From the NCBI GenBank assembly GCA_013398955.1, contig VWPU01004879.1, positions 62,001-126,000 on the forward strand: DNA of 64,000 bases. The letters are read 5' to 3'. The position numbers and the translations under genes were made by a program. Source of the DNA: Callaeas wilsoni (Eukaryota; Chordata; Aves; Passeriformes; Callaeidae). The first letter of the stretch is position 1, and every line of letters begins with the position of its first letter. Below, in pieces: positions 10,991-24,757 of this stretch. The notes below the pieces were generated by a model, which was given only the letters and a program-made list of their open reading frames with translations, was not told the DNA's origin and made no database searches.

Positions 10991-13900
10991 TAAGGACTGA
11001 AACAAAGTCTCTTGTGTAAAAGTAAATGTTTTTCTAGACATATGGGAAAGAAGACAAGATGTATGAGAGGATATTTAATTAGACATCAGCTTCACGAACA
11101 TCATTCTTATGGGTATCTCTTGCCATAAGTTAGTATTTAGTGCAATTCCTCTCTTAATAATACTTGCAGGACAGAAAGCTCCATATATCTGAAGGGACAA
11201 TTCTCAGTTTCTGTGTGGGACTCTGCTTATTTCCCTTTTTCTGAAGCACTTGTTTTGGTTTGATTTTGCTAGATCAGATAATAAGGGATTACAGATTAAT
11301 TCCCAAGATGTTTTTCATGGTTAAACCAAGTTTCCACTGCACTTTTTCAGAATACTTGATAACTACATGCCCCACAGAATAGCAACACTTACTAGATAGG
11401 CTGGCTTAGAGAGACAGTCCAAAATTCATCTCCTGCTCATGTCTGGAAATGCTAACACTTACTTACCCAAACACTTACATTGACTTAAAACCCATATGTT
11501 ATCATTCGGAAAATTTAGCTGTCATCTCTGATTAATATTATTGTGAAGTCAATTTTTATATTTTGCATGTAGTCTTTATGTTTTCTTATGATTCATATAT
11601 TTCCTGGACATATATTTACTGATAATATACCATACACAGGCTTTCCATTTCCTAGTCAGTATTATCTATCAACAAATTTAGTAGTTTACAGCCAAGTGGA
11701 AAAAGTCACTTTATTTGCCCTAAACCTCTGCTTCGCTTTATAAGAGGCTTGAAAGATCAAATGTTTAAAGATCACAAACTGTCCCTAGTGTTCAGTTGCT
11801 TCCCAGCTACCAAACAATTTTGAAATAAATTTTTGTACCACGCAACATTTGTCCAATCATATTCTAAGCAGAATCTGAAATAAATATTTACCCTTTCTTT
11901 CCTCTCCTTTTCCTCTGTATTTTGTCCGTCTGCTTGTATGCAGAATTGCTGCAACAATGGAGGTGCAGGAACATTCTCAAGGGTAATTGGATGTCTTCCT
12001 GAAGACCAATCAATTGCTGTATGTGGGTCAATTGAAAACAGCACTCAGAGGCTTTCTTTTCTACACATAACAGATTTTGTGCAATTCTAGGACACAGAAA
12101 CAACTGCAGCTTTCTTTAGAGGGCAAAAATATACCTTTTTTTTTCCCTTGTGATAATTTTTGGAAATGCGTTAATAAAACAGACGTCTTTGGGATTAGAA
12201 GAAATTTAGAATTAGACTATCAATGTATCAGTTTCCACTGAAGCCCTGTTCAATGAGTACAATTCTTTAAGTCCTGGTGAGTCAACACTGAGTAGATCAA
12301 AGCTTAAAAAAAAACTTCAGAAGGTGGAATTTATTAAAAACAAAGTCCCTGATTAAATGTTTTGTTTATGAAATGTTCTAGTTTGCCAGCCCTAGAAACT
12401 GGAGTCATGTCTATTCCAAATAAAAAGTTCTCTGTAAGTAACAGAAAGGTAGCTGTCCTGTATTTCTGCAGTAGTGTGAGAGACAGGATGGATGAATGCT
12501 GGGGAGCATCCAGGAATATAAAATGTGTCTAAAGTTGGAAATGTGTACGAAAAATGCTTATCAGATAGAAACCATCTGCAGACTAAGATCTGAAAAGGAA
12601 TTCAGCTTGCAGAGTAGCTCAATTCAGTTGTCTGACTTTGTTCATGTGGTTCTACTAGGAGTACAGAGGCCAGGTTTAGACTTGCTTCTGGCTTAAATGG
12701 TCCATGTTATTCTCATCCCAATTCTGCATCCAAATGTAGTGGAATAAAAGGGCAAGCTTGAATTCATGATCGAAGAAGATCCCTCTGTATCTATGAGTAT
12801 GCTTATGCTAATGGCTGAATAGTTTTCACTGGAGCAGTGAGATAGACAACTCAATTTCAAATTAATCAGTATATTACGTAGACTATAAAAATGTAATCTG
12901 AAGGGTTAAGGTTTTTTTTTTTTTGTAGCAAATGCATTATTTTCATTGGCAAACTCCACAAAACCGAAGAAGCAATGCTTGGTCTTCTAATAACAGCCTT
13001 CAGCATCTGCTTTTATTTCTTGTTCTGTCTGTTGTCTACTATGGTACTGCTGTTTGTAGGCTGAGAGCTTTCAACAAAACCACTGAGAGCTGGTTACATT
13101 TTCAGAAGATTCACAAACTAAAGTGTTCTTTATAGTAAAATGATTAACAGAAATAAGGAAAGAATTTCGATAGTTTTCTATCTCCATAGAGAGTACAGCA
13201 CAAAAAAACTCTCTGCATGGATAAAGTTTTAGTAATACATATGATAGTGTCCACAACAACATATGCACATCATCTGGTTTTGCATGCCATCCTAGCAGAA
13301 AACTGGAAGGAAAAACCCACAAGACATTGCACCTATCGTATCTTTATGTTCATTGCATTTCACCTCATCCTTTACAATTAATTTCCTTCCTTTTCCTGTC
13401 ATTTTAGTGGTTTATAATCAAAATGGAATACCTTAATCTCCTGGCAGGATTGAAGTCCTTTACTAGTAAGTCTTGTGTGCTATGGTTCACTTTGACCACA
13501 GAAAAAGATGTATAAAAATATAGTTCCTACCATTAACATAATAGATTAAAGTAATACAGCCTGATGCAATACTGGAAAAAGTGTAGCATATTTAATTTTC
13601 CTATCCCTTCACAAGTGCAGAATCTAATTACTTGGGTGACATTCTTCCTGCAACAGGGAGATTTTGTACCATGTCAGTGAATTTACACAAGAAAAACTTT
13701 TGGCCCAAAACTAGAGAACACTTTCCTAGCTACTTAACCACAGCCACTTTGCAGAAGGAAAATGGAAGTCATTATTTTAAAAAAAGACTTCCTATTATTG
13801 TACAACAGAGAGTGATTAATGAATTATATGAGTAATATGGATGTTGTAACTACCTACTGTTTTCATATCTTACTGAGAAACTTCAAAAGATGCAGCAACA

Positions 13901-16704
13901 AAATTATTCCAAGTCCATTTCCTTCCAGTTCCCAATGTCCTACCCAGGCTTAGTAGCTGACAAAGTTCTACTTGCCAAATGCTAATGATAGCTGGTATTG
14001 TGTTGGCCCAAAAGAGCGATCATCATTTAGCTAAGGTTATAATGACTCTTCCTGCCATAACAGTTCACAGTTGGCAGAATACCTACAGCAATGGGATTGA
14101 GACTTCTTTCTAACACGCTATACTCATGTACTTGTGTTGTGTCAGTTCCATATTCCCTGCTTTGCAGATTTTCTTCACTTGGATGCCTTGCTTTCAAGTT
14201 AAGCATTTTTGCAGTTGACATTTGTTCTAGCAATTTATAGCTGTCCTGGGAATATATCCCAACTCTCAGAATTAAAGTGTTGTTGGGAGAGATATGAAGA
14301 AAACTCTTCTATAAATCTTTCTGTAATAAAAACTAAAAAAAAATTTTAAAAAAATTAGAAAGTCCTCTGCTTAAATACTGTGTGGGGATGAGGGGCAAGT
14401 AATAGTGGCATGATTGGTATATTTTCACTTTTTGAATTTATACCTGGTTAGGATTTGGATCAGTATCTCTGATAAGAAAACTCTTTGCAGTGTGTGCTGT
14501 TACTTTGCAGCAAGTATGACGCTTAATTTCAGTCCAAAACAGAAATTATTTAGCTGGCATATAGGCTGTAATATCAAATTCAGGTCAATAGATCATATCT
14601 GATGTTGCAAACAATTATTCAAGAACCTTAAAACACCAAAGGTTTTTTGTTACTGACCACCTGCTATTCTTAAAGTCCAAAGGGAATTTTACTTTAACAT
14701 CCAAAGGGCTTTTGTAAACATATTTCACACATTTTCCACTAGCTTTTTGTTCAGATGTTGAAGCACCAAATACAAGATTGTTGTCACTTTGACAAGCACA
14801 TTATGTTCTCAGATACACATGAATTCCTACAGCAGAGGTGAACAGGCAAGCAGTTATTCTGTGACAACAGTACTGATAAGAGGAGGTGAACAAAATGTCT
14901 CTGTCTGTATTTTGCCTGTGTACCATATATATGCTACTGACTTGTAGCAGGGTATGCAAGGAGCCTGTTAGGCTGCCCTTACTAACTTAAGTATGTATTT
15001 TATTTTCTTTTTACCTATTGATTGTTTTTTCTTGTTTCTGCAAAGAGAAACAGGAAAATCCTATCTTAATTCACAAATCGAGATAGCCAGTATTTGTGCT
15101 GGTTTTGTATAAATGCCTTCTGTTATTGTACTACCACTTAGTTTTCCAACAAGAAATTAGGATTTCTCTTTCTACATGTAAATCATTGTTTCCTTTCATA
15201 CCATGCAGCTGAACAAAAAGATATAAAATATTTAAGTAACCTAAAGTCAGTGGAAATAATTGACCCTTTGAAAAATGGCCTTGGGTTGTTTTCCTTTAGA
15301 GCAGTTATAGAAACACCAAGGTTAAGAGCTTATCCCTCACTCCTAACACTGTATTTTCACTTCTCTGTTACTCCATTGAGTAACTGGATAAAGGTGAAGC
15401 TTGAGGAGTGACAAGGAAGGTGACTCTTACAGGAGAAATTGATGTTAGGGTAGAGCTCTCTTCAGTCAGATTAATGGCTTGAATCAATGGATCTGAGATG
15501 TCCTTCTGTACCCAGAAATTCCTGCAGTTTCTGGTGTCCTGTTGTCTCTATCTTTTGCTGCAAAATTAAAATGTATTTTGAGATAACTTTTTGAGGTTTG
15601 CAAACCAAATAAAGGATAAAGATGCCAAATCAGCTGCAGCTTCAGCAAAATAGTTGAAAAAAATCAATTCCCAATGTGTAATATTTTTAAATAAATAAAA
15701 CTAGACGTTACCAGTGTAGTTGTGACTTTAAAGATTTATTGTGTAAGCAGAGTCCAGCAATGTGTTTTCACCGTATACTCTCCATTTTGACAACATTTGG
15801 TAAGAGAGAAAAGAATCAAATTGCTTACTTTAAAATACATACTGGTAATAATTCAGTGGTATGAAAACATTGTAAAATAGATTGTGAAATATTTTTCCAA
15901 AATATTCAGTGACATGGCAATACAAGATTATTCACTGACTATGACAAAAGGGTAATAAATTCTAATGCCCTAACATAAGATTTCTTCATAATCTAACTAT
16001 GGAAAGCAGAAATTGCCTTTAATAATTTCCCACAGTTTTAAGAGTTAAAAAAAAAAAAGAAAGTGAAATATTTTTAGGAGAGAAAGGTGTTCACTGGCAG
16101 AAAAATAAAACGATAGTTTGAAAGAACCGCAGTATGTGTTAGGATAATGGTCTGATGCTTGAAAATATTGATGCATTAATTGGAACATCTAATTAAAAAA
16201 TACCATTCAAAAAGATTAAATAATGTGAGAGAATCTGATTCATATCAATTGTTCTTCATGAAAAGTAAAGCTACAAATTTAAGTTTCAGAGATACAAATT
16301 ATATAGTCAGAGGCAGTCCTTTAATTTACACTTCCAGATTAATAAGAGAATTCATATATTGGTATGTGACTCATTCGCTTTCTTAATTGTCAAGTTTAAA
16401 ACAAAATGTAACAAATTTAATTCCTGGTTCTCACATTAGAAAGGAGACTTACTGCAAAGACATTTTCATTTTGTTTCAAGCAAAGTACTGATTTCTTTAA
16501 AGATATTAAAACTGAAAGGGATAAGAAATGAAAACAAACAATATGATCAAACAGAGCAGATCTCAAAAAGGCACTTTCAAATATGTATGTCCTGGTGGAA
16601 TCTATACCCTTGATACGCAATACAGGAAGACAAGCAAAACTTTTAAGAATGAGATTCACCAAAGCAATTCCCTTATTATCAAAAGCTGCCTTAAGTTGTA
16701 AGCA
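10991..16704. other. AT-rich non-coding sequence, no gene recognised
   Basis: About 5.7 kb with no recognisable transposon or gene. Homopolymer runs occur (T13 at 12912-12924, A runs near 14336 and 16047). Open frames at 11772-12044, 13071-13322 and 16417-16749 reach 83-110 codons but match nothing I know and show no splice or domain context. Confidence 0.6.
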
Positions 16705-17205
16705 GGAAAATCCCTCCTCTATCTGCTGGCAACATTCCTCCTTATGCATCTCAGAATATCATTCACCTTCCTTACTTGCAGGGGCACACTGCTGGCTCAT
16801 GTCAAACTTTGTCTACCAGGGTCCCCCAGTCCTATTTCGCCAAGCTACTTTCCAGCTCCTTGGTTCCCAGTGTGTACCATGCATGAAGGTGAAGGAATTT
16901 GCACTTCCCTTTGTTTACTTCAAAAGGTTTCTCTCAGCCCATTTCTCCTGCCTGACAAGGCAGCATGACCCTCCGGTGCATCAGCCACTCATCCCAGTTT
17001 TGTGTCATCACCAAATTTTCTGATGGTGTGCTCTGCCCCATCATCCAGTTCATTAATGGAGATGTGGAACAGGGTTTGACCCAGTGCTGATCTCTAGGAT
17101 ACATTGCTAGACACTCATCTCCAAGCAGAATTCGTGCCTCTGAGAAGCATTATGGTGGTTATGACCCCAGATTATGATCTGGTTTATGGACCTAGAGACT
17201 TTCTC
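16705..17205 (-). mobile_element. CR1: CR1 LINE, old fragment of the ORF2 reverse-transcriptase/C-terminal region
   Basis: Read on the minus strand, this follows the CR1 ORF2 order: the region just after 'VPQGSVLGP...FN', then 'SKFADDTK', then 'DLEGWAERNL' and 'MKFNKGKC', then the 'MSQQCAL' part. Landmarks on the plus strand are GCACACTGCTGGCTCATG, CCATGCATGAAGGTGAAGG, and a decayed GTGTCATCACCAAATTTTCTGATGGTG. The copy is much more diverged than the 18-20 kb one, full of stops, and lacks both its 3' UTR and its 5' half. Confidence 0.7.
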
Positions 17206-18176
17206 TTAAAACCCAGGTGTTGAAGAAAATCTAGTCCTCTCTAGTACAGAGATAAAATTTTGATTTAGTTTTCGATTTCCCCGCAATTTTAAAACCTGTT
17301 TAAATTTTCATAAGGATACTCTACTTAGGCCATAGACATCTATGGTTCAGCAACATTAGGTCTGTGTTTAATAAAGTTTGCAAGCACTGGTCAAATGCTG
17401 ATTGAATTGGGAAAAAAAAGTGGAAGTATATACATTAAGTCAGATAACTGAGGAAAAGCATCATGATGGCTTCAACATCAACTTGCCAAAATTCTAAAAT
17501 ATAAACTGTCGAAATAAAGGCAACTGGAAATGAATATAGATGAAAAAGTGACTTTTTAGCTTAGTAAAACAGGATCACAAAATGGCATGTTCTATAAAGA
17601 CAGCTATTATTCTGAACTCACTTTCTGGAAGAGAGGAATAGTACGTAAATGTATATAAGATGAGAAATCAAATGAAAACTACCTATTGATAAACTATACC
17701 AAAAATAATAGATTTTGAACGATCAGAGTTATTGTGATAATGACTGACTGGAATAAGAATTACTGAACATGTAAATAGGATTTTGTTTGTGTGTCAGCCT
17801 CAGATTTTCTGCTATTTTTATTTTATTCCACTGTGCAGAATGTCTTGAATGACCAAAATTATCTGAAGCAATTTAAAGACCTATTTAGGAAGAAGTTTAC
17901 AAGGTGGAATGAAATCTATGTTGAGCAAACTTGAAAGGCTTTGGAGGTTTGATTTAGATAAGTATGCAAAGTGTGAATATTTGTTTGAACTTGTATGACT
18001 TCTTGTAGCTTGTTTTTGCTCTGTATCCAAATGGCTCTTTCAAAGCTATATTGGATGAATATTTGTAATAAGGAAGAATATATTAACAGCTTTTAAAGTG
18101 TTTGAACTTGAGCTGGAAGGAAATGTTTTCCTTTTTGCCAGTGAAGGATTACTCTATATCTGTAGAATACTGATAT
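17206..18176. other. AT-rich non-coding sequence
   Basis: Unique AT-rich DNA between two CR1 copies. No frame or repeat of note was recognised. Confidence 0.6.
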
Positions 18177-20710
18177 GTCACAGAATCACAGAATCAACTT
18201 AGCTGGAAAGGACCCAAAAGGATCATCAAGTCCAACTCCTGCACCGCACCATTCCCAAGAGTTACACCACGTGCCTGAGAGTATTGGTCAAATGCTACTT
18301 GTACATGCAGGCTTGGTGCTGTGACCACTTCCCTGGGGAGCCTGTTCCAGTGCCCAACCACCCTCTGGGTGAAGAATCTGTCCCTGATATCCAACCTAAA
18401 CGTCCCCTGAAATAATTTCAGGCCACACCCTCGAATCCTGTCACCGGTCACCACAAAGAGGAGATCAATGTCTGCCCCTCCTCCTCCCCTCACAAGGAAG
18501 TTGTAACTGCAGTGCTGTTTCCCTTCAGTCTCCTCTTCTCCAGAGTGAACGGACCAGGTGACCTCAGCTGTTCCTCATACGGCTTCCCCTCAAGGCCCTT
18601 CACCATATTTGCTGCCCTCTGGACTCTCTCTAACAGCTTTATGACCTTACACTGTGGTGTCCAAAACTACATATAATATTCAAGATGAGGCTGTACTAGC
18701 ACAGAGCAGAGCGGGACAATCCCCTCCCTTGTCTGGTTGGTGATGCTGTGCCTGATGCCCCCCAGGACACACTTGGCCCTCCTGGCTCCCAGGGCACTGC
18801 TGACTCATGTTCAACTTGCCATCAACTGGGACCCCCAAGTCACTTTCCATGGCACTGCTCTCCAGCATCTCATTGCCCAGTCTGTCTGTACATCCAGGTG
18901 TATCCACCATCCCAGGTGCAGAATCCAGCATTTTCCCTTGTTGACCTTCATATGGTTGCTGATTGTCCAGCCCTCTGATTTTTTGAGGTCTCTCTGCAGT
19001 CTCCCTGCCTTTGAGGGAGTCAGCATCTTCTCCCAGCTTTATATCATCTGCAGACTTGCTCAGTATTCCATCCAGTCCTGTGTCCAACTCCTTTTTGATG
19101 ATATTGAAGAGCATAGGGCCTAAGATGGAGCCCTGTGGACTGCCATTAATGACAGGTTATCTGTCTGATGTCACCCCATTCACTACAACCCTTTGTGCCT
19201 GACCTATGATCCAGTTGCTCACCCATCAAAATATGTGTTTATCCAAGAGAGTATCAAAAGCTTTACTGAAATCCAAAAAGATTACAACAACTGGCTTCCC
19301 ATGACCAGCTAGGTGAGTTACTTGGTTTTAAAAGGAAGTCAGATTTGATAAACAGGACTTTCCTCTCATGAAACATTTCTGGATATGACCAGTGACAGCA
19401 TTGTCTTTCAGGTGTTTTTCAATACCTTCCAGAATAATCTTCTCCATAACTTTACCAGTCACGGAAGTGAGACTGACAGGCCTGTAGTTTCAGGGGTTGT
19501 CCTTCTTGCTGTTCTTGAAAATTGAAACAACGTTCACCAGCTTCCAGTCAGCTGGGACCTCTCCGGATTCCCAAGACTGCTGAAAAATCAAGAGAGTTTT
19601 TGAGATGACATCAACTCGCTCCTTGAAGGTTCTTGGATGAATGCCTTCAGGCCCCATAGATTTTTAGGGATCCAGCTGGAGCAGCAGAACCCACACAGTT
19701 TGAGGGTCAACTGGGAATTGATCATTCTCACAGTCATGGTCCTGCAGCTCAGGGTACTGAGACCCATTTGGTCCATCATCTGCATTGCAGCAGGGGTACA
19801 GGATGCATTAAACCTCTCTGCCTTGTCCATGTCCCTGTTTGTGAGGTGATCATTCTCATCCTGTAATGGGCTGATGTTATTTTTACACTGCCTGTTGCCA
19901 TTAATATATTTGAAAAGACTCCTTTTTATTGTGCCCCAGAGTTCTGGCCAGGTCCAACTCCATTTGAGCTTAGGATGCATGAATTTTCTCCCTACAGTGG
20001 CAAGCAGCCTCTCCATATTCTTCCCATATCACGTGACCTTGCTTCCATTGGGCAGACACCTTCCCTTTTTGCCTTATTTCCGAGAGAGGATCTCTGTTCA
20101 GCCAAGGCAGCCTTCTGCCTCACCTGCTTGACTTGTGACATTTGGGAGTTGCCCATTTCTGTGCCTCTAGGAGGCGATGTTTAAAAAGTGACCAGCACAT
20201 GCTGAAAGATTTTTCCTGGGAACTTTATTTACCAGTTTCCAGAACAGCCTGAATTCTGCTCTCCTCATGTCCAGAGTTGAGGTTTTGCTCTCACTTTTTC
20301 TCCTGTCAACACAGATTATTAACTCGATCACTTTGAGATCACTGTGACCAAGATGTCTGCCAATCACAAAATCCCCTCTGTTGACAAGCAGCAGGTTGAG
20401 AGGGGCATTTTTCCGAGTTGGCTCCCTTAGGACCTGTTCCATTAAGTTGTCATCCAGGTATTTTAGGAATCTTCTTGCCTGGGTTATACCAGCTGTGTGA
20501 TGCACCCAGTTAATTTCTGGCAAGTTGAAGTCCCTCATAAGGACAAGGGCAATTGGCTTGGAAGCTTCCCTTAGTTCCTCAAACAATAATTCATTGATGT
20601 CATTGTCCTGGCTAGGAGGCCCACAGCAGACTCCTATGATGTCATTCACATTATTTGTTTGCCCTTCATTCTTATCCAGAGGGTCTCAACTGTGGCATTG
20701 CCAATTGTGT
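18177..20710 (-). mobile_element. CR1: CR1 LINE, about 2.5 kb, 5'-truncated, minus strand
   Basis: This is the longest transposon in the window. Its 3' end is at 18177-18195, where the plus strand reads CACAGAATCACAGAATCA (octamer tail reversed). The 3' UTR is about 85 bp, followed upstream by ORF2 sequence to about 20696. The homology fades near 20710, so ORF1 and the start of ORF2 are missing. Compared with an intact CR1 of about 4.5 kb, roughly half remains. Several frameshifts and at least one internal deletion are present (see the pseudogene entry). Its subfamily looks the same as that of the split copy at 7950-9541. Confidence 0.9.
18262..20696 (-). pseudogene. CR1 ORF2 remnant: endonuclease plus reverse transcriptase, inactivated
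   Basis: ORF2 of CR1 encodes an APE-type endonuclease and a reverse transcriptase that act together in target-primed insertion. In the 20167-20649 frame the endonuclease part shows 'RDFNLPEINW' (usual form GDFN) and 'GHSDL' (usual GHSDH). The catalytic histidine position of the SDH motif is therefore changed. The linker before the RT is visible at about 19790-19940 ('FKYINGNRQCKNNISPLQDE'). In the RT region the 'FSKAFDT' motif joins directly to 'LLDKHI', so about a dozen residues are lost. The 'GVPQGS' motif reads 'GSPQGS' at about 19120-19140, and 'FADD' reads 'SADD' at about 19050-19065. Frame changes occur near 20160, 19590 and 18680. The C-terminal block ends with 'RLDIRDRFFTQRVVGHWNRLPREVVTAPSL' and a TAA at 18262-18264. 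It cannot make an active protein. Confidence 0.9.
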
Positions 20711-23700
20711 CATGAAGACAAGAAAAAAATTTGGGACATAGAACGGAGAGAAAGAGCATACCATCAGGCACTAAAAAGGGGAGGAGAGTTACCCAGGGTA
20801 TAAATAGTGTGGGCTCAAAGTCTATGTGTTATTTTTTATGGGCTATGAATGTTGCTAATTGACCATGGAATGAATCCATAATAAAAAGTTATATCTCTCA
20901 AAACTAACTTTTGAACAAAAATACACATGAAAAGTAGTATTGAAAAATTTTAAGAGGAATTCTTGCGGGTATTCACTGATAGGAACGTGTTCTAAGAATT
21001 CAAAAAACACCGGTGTGTAGAATTAACTGAAGATAAGACTTATGTGAGCACTAGGCTATTTCTGAGTGCTATGTTGAACATCAGTTGTGGAAAAAGGCTT
21101 AGAAACTATTTTAAGAGATCAAGTGAGAAAATACTTTGAAGGACTCAGGTTAATTAAGAGCAGAAAATATGGGTTTAAGAAAGAAAGAAATTTATGCATT
21201 GGTGACTTTTTTTTTGCTTCTTAAGAAAATCACTATAGCTTCAGAGTTGAAGAGAGAAAACTGAAAATTTACCATTTGAAATATTTTGGCAAGAATTACA
21301 TTGCAGGTGTAGAAGTTTTATATTAATAAATAACGGAAACAATAGAATGATTCATTGGCTAAAGGATAATTAAGAAAGAAGTTTCATACTGAAAATTTCA
21401 GGAGTCACTAGAAAGCTGGTGTTCTTGTCTGGGTAGTCTAATAGGGTGTCTTTCGGGCCACTGTGAGAGCTTCCCCAAAATCTTTTGTCCATGCAGTCAT
21501 TTTAGTGTATTACTAGACTCTGAGACTAGCCCAGCCTCAGCAGGACCGAAGAGAGGCACAAGGGGTAGAGCTGTTGAGATTAGGGAATGAGACCTCTCAT
21601 CTCATTTCATCATTTCTAGAGTCAGTCAACAGAGATTTACTTGAATTTGTTACCAGAAAATTGTATTGGGTCTTTTAAACTTTCTTATTTTTGAGAATTT
21701 TCAGTAGCTTTTAGCGTGTGTTTGATATTCAGCAGTCACCCTTAAAGCTCAGTGATTGAAGAGATATCAGGTTGTATTATTTCTGTTTCCTGAGTAGATG
21801 AGCAAGTGAGGAATGTTTTTGTGGTGCTGCCCAGTCCTGCTGCTACAACTGTTGGACCAAATGAACATAAATTGACTTTGTGCCAAACAGACTTTGGCTT
21901 TCTCACTTTGTTGCAAAGAGTAAAGGACAGAATTATCACATGAAATCTTGTATTGTTCAGATGTGTTAGACCATGTTGTGGAGGTCCACAAATTATTGAA
22001 GTTGAATTTCAATTGTCAAATTAACAAAATTTGAGAACAGGGTTTGTGCTCTATTTTCCTCATTTTTCTAATTATTTCTGATGCTTAACAAACTCACGTC
22101 AAATCCACCACCCTTCTTTTGTAAATTCCCTATCATAGGGAACAAGGGGAAAAAAAGGAACAGAGCAGTGCAGCACCAAAGCTAACAAAAACACCATAAA
22201 CCTGTAGAGACAGAAGTTGTAGATAAGTGTGGCTATGTACTGGAATAATAGTCCACAGCAGTGGGGAAATGAAACATACAGCTTACAACCTTCCAAGAGT
22301 GTCCTAATCTAATTTTGGAATAACAGAATTGTTAGTGAATACAGCTTTATTCCTTGTTCATTTGTCATCTTGTTAAGTGCAATGCACATCTAAGTCAAGC
22401 ATCATCTGGTTTTGTTCATAAAATGGAACTTAAAAACAGTTATTGCTTCCCTAGATAGTGTTCACACCAGCTGACACATTAACAATTATGTCTTTTAACT
22501 TAAAATGTCCATCTTGCAGCAAAATATAGTTAGAAGAATACACATGTTCAAATGGAATTATTTCTTTTCCAAACAGAGAAAAAAACCAAACACTGGTAAT
22601 ACAAAATGGTGAAGGTATTGAGATACGAAAGCCATAGCCTCCTTTCTTTTCGGAATTAAGAACAGCAGAGACATAAGTCAGCATATGTTTTATCTAGGGA
22701 GAGTTCTGACTACAGGGCTATTGGCTATCCAAGTCTCTATTTACTTCTAACACTACATCGTTTACAAATACCACTGGCTTGTGTCATTTTCATCTTTTTC
22801 CCCATTAATGAACAGCATTTTTAGCTTTCAGAAGCAAGGATTTTTTTTTTTTTTTTAAAAAAAAAAGAAGTTGCCTTGCTAGTCCTAAGCATGCTAACAG
22901 TGTATCATTACAGTAATTATTAATTTGAGAAAAAAGAGCTCCAGGAGGGACAAGTGGTTCAAGTTTAATACATTATTAAAACAATTTCAGAGTGTATTAC
23001 TGTCCCAGTATTAGTTTGCAAAAAACTGATGGCAAACCTTGCCTTTCCCCCACATTTCACAAGGGTGATCTCAGGAGAGAGGTTCTGCAGCCACCATGCT
23101 TTAATCTATGTGAAAGTAAAAATGGCTTTTGTGTCTGTCTAACACAGAAACATTATAGGGTTGGCCTTTTTTTCTTCTGAAGGATATTCATTAAGAGTTC
23201 AGAATAATAGATCAATGTTCAAAATATCCCAGAACTGCAATGCATTTCTCAAGTATCTGGCTTAGGATTGAAATCGTCTGATAGTAGTGTAATAATGTGC
23301 TCTCTTCAAGCTTTCAGGGTCATCTTTTCTGTTTGCCAGGTCATTTGCAGAACTCATAGGCATGAGTAGTTCATGTAAATCAGGATGTGCTTTGATAATG
23401 AAAGGAAAATTCAAGAAAATCAGGAGTTTTAGATGCAGACATACTTTTTTGGCAAGTTGTTTGGATTATATATTTTTGATTGGGAGGGTTTTTTTGTAAT
23501 TAGCAGCAGAGATTATTTATTATTTCTCTAATAAAAGAATTGACTATAAATCCTACTTTTGTAATTTTACCCTCTTAACTAATAACTACATTTTTAAAAT
23601 TTTAGTAAAATATATATCCGCTTGTTTTAAATTCACATTTCTTTCAAGATTGAACAGAACTAAGCAGCCAAGATTTCAGTAATTGAAAGAAAAACAGATA

Positions 23701-24757
23701 GCTGGGTGACACTCCTGTGTTACTGGTGTGAGAAACACTTGCATCAGTAGATCTCTTCTAATCAACTTACACATCAAATAAAAGAAAGGATTGATAGCTA
23801 CACTGATATTCTACAGATGGATATTTGAAATTCCACAATTATGCATTTTAATTTGGCTTTCCTTTTTGCTTCTGGTTTCTGTTGTTCTGGCTTTATTTTT
23901 TATTCTTTTAATCATGAGAATCCATAGCATTTTTGTTGAAGACACTGATAGATTTTAATTTATTTTAAATACCATATAATATTGGAAAGGAAACATAGAG
24001 ATGGGGAACACCTGTTGTCAAGACAAGGTTTACAGCCATGTTACAGTGTATTTTACTCCAAAACCAAGCAGGTAGTATAGGGAAAGCATGATGGGAAAAG
24101 CTAGACAAGTTGAGTATACCTATAAGCTATAAGAAATTAACCTTTCCTGATGCATGCATTTCCTAAGGGTGATTGCAGGATGTAAAGATTTCTCAGTATG
24201 TTGGCTTTTGTGGTTTAATTTCAGAAGATAAACAATTTGTGGAATTGGTATTTAAGAAAATTATTTAAATTTCTATTTGATATTCATAACGTACCATTTA
24301 AAAAAGTTGTATGAATGAATACTAAGTCAAATATTTTGCTGTTAATACTTAAATAATGACTACAATGCAAGCATTTTTTGTAATTATCAGAGCTTCATCT
24401 CGTAGAGAAGTAACTGAAAGGTCCCCTAAAAGCTCATTTCAAAAGAAGTTGCTGTTTGGAAAGGAGAAATGTGAACCAGGAAGAATGATTGTCAAAAAAA
24501 TATACTCATTATTAACTCTAATTCTCAGTTTAAATATATTGACTATAATAAATACATTCAGTTATATAGTTGCAAAGTCATCTTACTTTTAGCATTATGT
24601 AAAAATTGCCACATTGAACGTTGTCCTTAAAATTACAGTACTGTCACATTGATTTATTCATATCATCAAGAAACAGGTAAAAGCAAAGGATTTAAACCTA
24701 AGTGCAGAAGATAATAATTTTCCAAGATTATATGACTGTCTTGCACCAGTTCACTGT
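20711..24757. other. AT-rich non-coding sequence, no gene recognised
   Basis: About 4 kb of unique AT-rich DNA. A TATAAATA at 20799-20806 just outside the CR1 5' edge is not followed by a recognisable transcript. A T16/A10 junction at 22841-22866 could fold back. Open frames are all under 85 codons and unrecognised. Confidence 0.6.
22841..22866. repeat. T16-A10 fold-back homopolymer tract
   Basis: Sixteen T residues run directly into ten A residues. This gives a self-complementary tract that can form a hairpin and is likely to vary in length between individuals. Confidence 0.85.

Noticed and set aside
18680..19123. Frames on both strands (144 and 128 codons)
   Set aside because: The minus-strand frame is CR1 ORF2 remnant and the plus-strand ones are its antisense shadow.
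20799..20806. TATAAATA as promoter of the CR1
   Set aside because: The CR1 is 5'-truncated and reads on the minus strand, while this motif is read on the plus strand pointing away from it. CR1 promoters lack TATA boxes as a rule.
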